Shown here: positions 60,201 through 64,000 of the stretch, piece after piece | How the letters are laid out: every line of letters begins with the position of its first letter | Position numbering within the stretch: position 1 is the first letter of the stretch | Program-made: the position numbers and the translations under genes | Source of the DNA: Tetranychus cinnabarinus | Lineage: Eukaryota; Arthropoda; Arachnida; Trombidiformes; Tetranychidae | Assembly (NCBI GenBank): GCA_022266195.1 | Contig: WHVY01000001.1 | Location: 12,834,001 to 12,898,000, forward strand | DNA: 64,000 nt | Direction: 5' to 3' | Notes under the pieces: generated by a model | Told to the model about the DNA's origin: nothing | The model's input: the letters and a program-made list of their open reading frames with translations, nothing else | Databases searched by the model: none

Positions 60201-62184
60201 AAGATAACAAATGAATTCCCTTTCAGTCTCAGCCTAACAAACTCAAACTGAACACTTTACAAATAGTGTTTCAAACGAACTCAAACTTTTAATTAGCGTT
60301 CGAACTAAAGTGAGAAATATCTTTAGAAAGAATCAAATTTCAATCATAAAGGTTCAGTCACACAAATTAAACTAATATTTGAACTGTATGATTTTGAGAA
60401 TTGAAGGTCATTTAAGGCCATTTTTTCATTTGACCTTCAAACGACTTCTTATTCTTTGCGAGAGTATTTCACTAAATAATGCGTTTCTTGATATCTGGTT
60501 TCTGGTTACTCAAAATACCGACGAAACACTACCTTTGACCTCATCAATGAGCCACTCTTGTCGTCTTGGTACTGCTTTCAAAATCCCTGATTAACTCCCA
60601 ATGTAACTCCCAGATCAACTCCCTGCCTAACTGATTGAGTTCAATTCTGCATTCCATGGAATCCATTCCTTTCCTCAGAATATTCATCTATCCATCTTAC
60701 ATCTTTTATTGACAATATTTTGCTCGTTGTTATCATCTTTGCAAATATCTGTCGTTATTTGTATCACAAAGTTGAGTTATTTATCAGCCTATTATTTCTC
60801 ATCTCATTATCTTGACCATCTTTTATTTCTTACAGTCATGTGAATGGTTCCAAGTTGGTAAGACAATGTTCAAAAAGCATTCAGATGAATTCACGCTAAT
60901 TATTGTTACAAGGATAACGTGTTGACATAATGTAAACCAAATAAACACAATTCTCAACTAAACTGACTTTTCTTTTCATTCAAGTTTCACCTTTCTTTTT
61001 CATGTAAACAATCATTCTTCAGCTCATTCTTACTATTCATCTCAACACTTCTTCGGTTCACCCGCAACTCACCGATATCCTTCACTTTACCCTCGTCATT
61101 TCTTCTGTTTTCATTCCCTGTGTGATCCAAATACTAATCATAATGCTAATGGAAAACTTATATCCAAAAGTGTTTTCGATTTTCAAGATAATGTAAACAA
61201 ACAAAATCAAGTGAATCAAATAATTCAAGAACAACTTTTTTCTTTTCATTTCTTCCCCATTTATTGGATACAGAGTTTCATTTGTTAACAACACTTTTCT
61301 TCGTCCTTTTTGTACAAACAAATTCACTTCAAATTTTGTGGACATGAATTTTAAATGAATAAGTGTGTTTTTCCTTATTTCTATCAATTTATCAAAGAAC
61401 TTCCTAAATCAAATCGTACCAATTAGGCACCTTCCCTTGTGAGTAAACAAAAAATATTTGAAAGAGTCGACTTACAGTTCAGTAATAATCTCAAAATGAA
61501 TTGATGCTATTCGATGTTGACTTGTTCTAGAATTTTATCGTTGACTATTTCGTTTATCACAATCTTTGATTGTTTGAAGCAATTGTCAGAATATCATTAT
61601 CTAGGATTAGCTTGAATAGCAAGAGTTCAGCACGAGTCAAGTTAGATTCAAAAACGATTTCTTGTAAAATGATATAAAATATTCATTCTAAAGATAACCA
61701 TGAAACAACTATTTTTGTCATTTTCATAACAATCTCAGTCAAAATTTTCAAACCTGAAATTTGATCATTCGAAAAAGTAGTGAAAATTCAAAGGAACCGT
61801 TTTTTTAATTGTGATAAGAGTTTTGAATGCTGGACAGAATGAAACTGAAAAGTTCAGAAAAAGGTAAAATGATAAGCTCCGCCAGAATATTCTGACTTTC
61901 ATGATTCAAGTTGAATCTGAAATTATTTTTCATTTTCATTTCTCACTACAGCTGGGCATTTCACGAGCGAGTTGATTATGTTTTTGAACCAAACAATCTT
62001 TAATCTAACTTTTCTTGAAACTATCTTGATTGTTATTTTCAACATTATTAGGCTAGGTTATGTTAGATTAGATTAAGTGAACTTGGCATTTTACGACTAA
62101 TTAGTGAAACGATTCCTAATGAAAATAAATTGTTCTAATGTCAACTTTAAACGGAATCACTTACTGCTTTTGTTTTTGCTTTGG

Positions 62185-62290
62185 TCACATCAAGACAGGC
62201 TAAAGCCTTGATGCAATCAAGCCTGATTGAGCTCAATTCAAACTCAACGATTACATCAGCTGCTAACCTAGTGGCGAGTTGGGAAACTTG
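62185..62290. repeat. Hairpin-cored dispersed repeat, copy C (inverted)
   Basis: The reverse complement carries GAGCTCAATCAGGCTTGAT, matching CAGCTCAACTTGGCTTGAT of copy A. A second fold-back, CATCAAG...CTTGATG, lies beside it. Confidence 0.5.
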
Positions 62291-64000
62291 TAAAGAGCGC
62301 AACTTTTAATGTACAAAAAACAGTTTTTGTTATTGTACTTTAAATACAATTTATCATGATGAAAAGGGGAGAATAAATTTTATCAAATTATAATTGAATG
62401 GTTAAAAGTGTAAAAATATAAATGGGAAAACAAGTTATTCATGATTTGGGTAAGCAAAATTTTGCATTTTAAAATTAATTTACTTTTACTGTTGATTTAT
62501 CATGTAGTAATGCATGTTTAAAAGTTTTAAATGAAAAATGAAACTCGACTGGGTGAAAGTAAAGAAATTACATGAATGAAGCATATTTCTTGAATTTCAA
62601 TTCAATTCTCACATGAGTTTCAATAACTTCTTCATTATCATGGAGAGAAAAGAGTGCAAATTTAGAAGCAGCTAATCTGCCAAGTTGAAATATCATGAAA
62701 GAACAGAATGAAAGAGAAGAAGCAAAAAGATTGAACAAAAAAACATGAAATTTGGTTCAACAAAAGAAAAGTAAAAACTCTGATAAAGTTTGGATATAAA
62801 TGAGTTTATCATTTAATTTCAAAAAAACGAGTGAAAAGTTGATAATAAATATTGAACATGAAATATCGAACTGAATGGAAAAATAATTTTATGAATCAAC
62901 GACTAATCATTGAGAATTTCAAAATTGCAACGAAATTGGCGTAAAATTGAATGTGAAAGTTTGGATAGTGAAACCGGCAAAAGTGAAAATACGAAGGAAA
63001 AAAAGAAAGAAAAACTGAATTCCCTGTTATTCATACAATATTTTTATATTACATTCTGTTTCATGGTTGATTGGGCAACAAGATAATCGATACAAAAGGG
63101 TTAAGGGAATATTTAGCTCAAGAAAATGTAGACTTTTCATTGAGAATTTTTTTCTTCTCTCTCTTTGAGTTTTAACTGGGAGTTTGCAGTTTTATCAGAA
63201 CTTTGCTGGGAGTTTTTACTCGGAGTTTAACCTCAAAAGAAGTGGGAAAGGCGCAAGCTCAGGGAAGAGAAGTAAAGTTTAACCTTGACTTGGTTGAGCA
63301 ATGGAAGTTTTTATTCTGGTAAAGTAATATTACATGGAATGGAAAAGGACAAGGAGAAGAAGATGGAGAAAGGGAAAGATGAAGAAAGATGCAGTAACAG
63401 TGAGTAAGCAAGTAGGAACGATCATGAGGAAAGTCAGAGGGAAGATCATTTAGAAATGTGGCTTGAGATTTAAAGATGACGATGATGATGGAAAGAAGAG
63501 GAAGAAGAGAAGAAAAGGTTTCTTTCAACATTTCCAGAAAACGGCTTCATCATGAACGATATTCTGGTTTAATCATCATTTTTATTCAACTTGAACGTGG
63601 GAGTCTAAACTGGGAGGGATAAAATATCAAGCCAACTTTTTTTTACACTCGTAATGAATGCCGGGAAAAGCTGAGAAAAGGTAATATCTCAGATGATATT
63701 ACAGAATGTTAATGTTGGAAAAGCGTTTTGAAAATTTTCCTTTTCTCACCAGATTATCTTATTGATGAAACCAAAAACACAAATAAAGTGACAAAAAACA
63801 AAAGGCAAGACATGAGCTAACATTTGAAACAAACAACAACATCGAAACTCTGGAATCATTATTTTTATTTTTATTATTGTTGTTAACTATATACACTTAT
63901 CAGATATAATAATGATGATGATAATAATAAATAAATAAATGTTGAAAATGGTATGAAAAGGATGAGGAAAATGTTTATTTATGTTTTCATTTTTGTGGTA

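Larger units (their letters stand above)
51457..63999. other. Non-coding: neto first intron or intergenic
   Basis: No supported exon on either strand. Holds hairpin-repeat copies A and C, motif copies near 54751 and 57200, AAG/GAT microsatellites (54001-54014, 57133-57160), and clustered AACTCCCAG-like words near 60594-60635 and 63176-63230. A 101-codon minus-strand frame (61387-61082) has no splice context. Confidence 0.5.

Noticed and set aside
61082..61387. 101-codon minus-strand frame with a hydrophobic segment
   Set aside because: Composition follows the AT-rich background; the ATG is not supported and the protein is not recognisable. A few frames of this length are expected by chance.
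1..64000. CRISPR-like arrays, operons or prokaryotic signals
   Set aside because: All tandem repeats are microsatellites or the 12-bp intronic repeat. Spliced genes and arthropod families show this is nuclear eukaryotic DNA.

Overview
The window reads as nuclear DNA of an arthropod, most likely a chelicerate of the acariform or spider-mite kind. This is inferred from strong AT-richness, GT/AG introns mixing very short (about 100 bp) and very long ones, abundant TCA/GAT and GA/CT microsatellites, arthropod-type gene content, and a small interspersed TTAGG-type repeat. No prokaryotic features are present. The species call is an inference; the gene identities are firmer.

Layout. 1-13.3 kb is gene-dense. 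It holds a tandem pair of small orphan genes (129-802 and 1981-2747, both minus), a 12-TM otopetrin-type proton channel (3371-5399, minus), a probable 68-residue two-exon gene (7286-7603, minus), an orphan single-pass membrane protein (8472-9101, minus), an inverted truncated pseudogene (9325-9797), an intronless CPSF4/clipper gene (9810-10838, minus), the intact parent of that pseudogene (11149-11712, plus), and a complete five-exon OSGEP/Kae1 gene (11881-13313, minus) that reconstructs to 335 aa and uses one GC-AG intron. 13.3-18.6 kb is low-complexity spacer or 3'UTR.

18.6-35 kb carries the minus-strand neto (neuropilin and tolloid-like) gene. I rebuilt eight exons from splice sites and phase: end of signal peptide, CUB1, a 21-nt linker microexon, CUB2, LDLa, TM plus a long low-complexity tail. 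The first exon was not found, so the 29 kb from 35 to 64 kb is either the giant first intron of neto or intergenic DNA.

That 35-64 kb stretch contains no convincing gene but several mobile or repetitive elements: a 539-bp hAT-type MITE with perfect 8-bp target duplications, a 590-bp TA-flanked mariner-type MITE, a 518-bp internally deleted mariner with a decayed transposase, a tRNA-like sequence interrupted by a TTAGG-type array, a hairpin-cored repeat family (three copies), and a recurrent TTCACTCCCAG motif.

The genes do not form one pathway: mRNA 3'-end processing (CPSF4), tRNA t6A modification (OSGEP), proton conductance (otopetrin) and glutamate-receptor auxiliary function (neto) are simply neighbours. 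The most notable structural feature is the inverted duplication whose arms bracket CPSF4. I found no clearly new multi-gene system.
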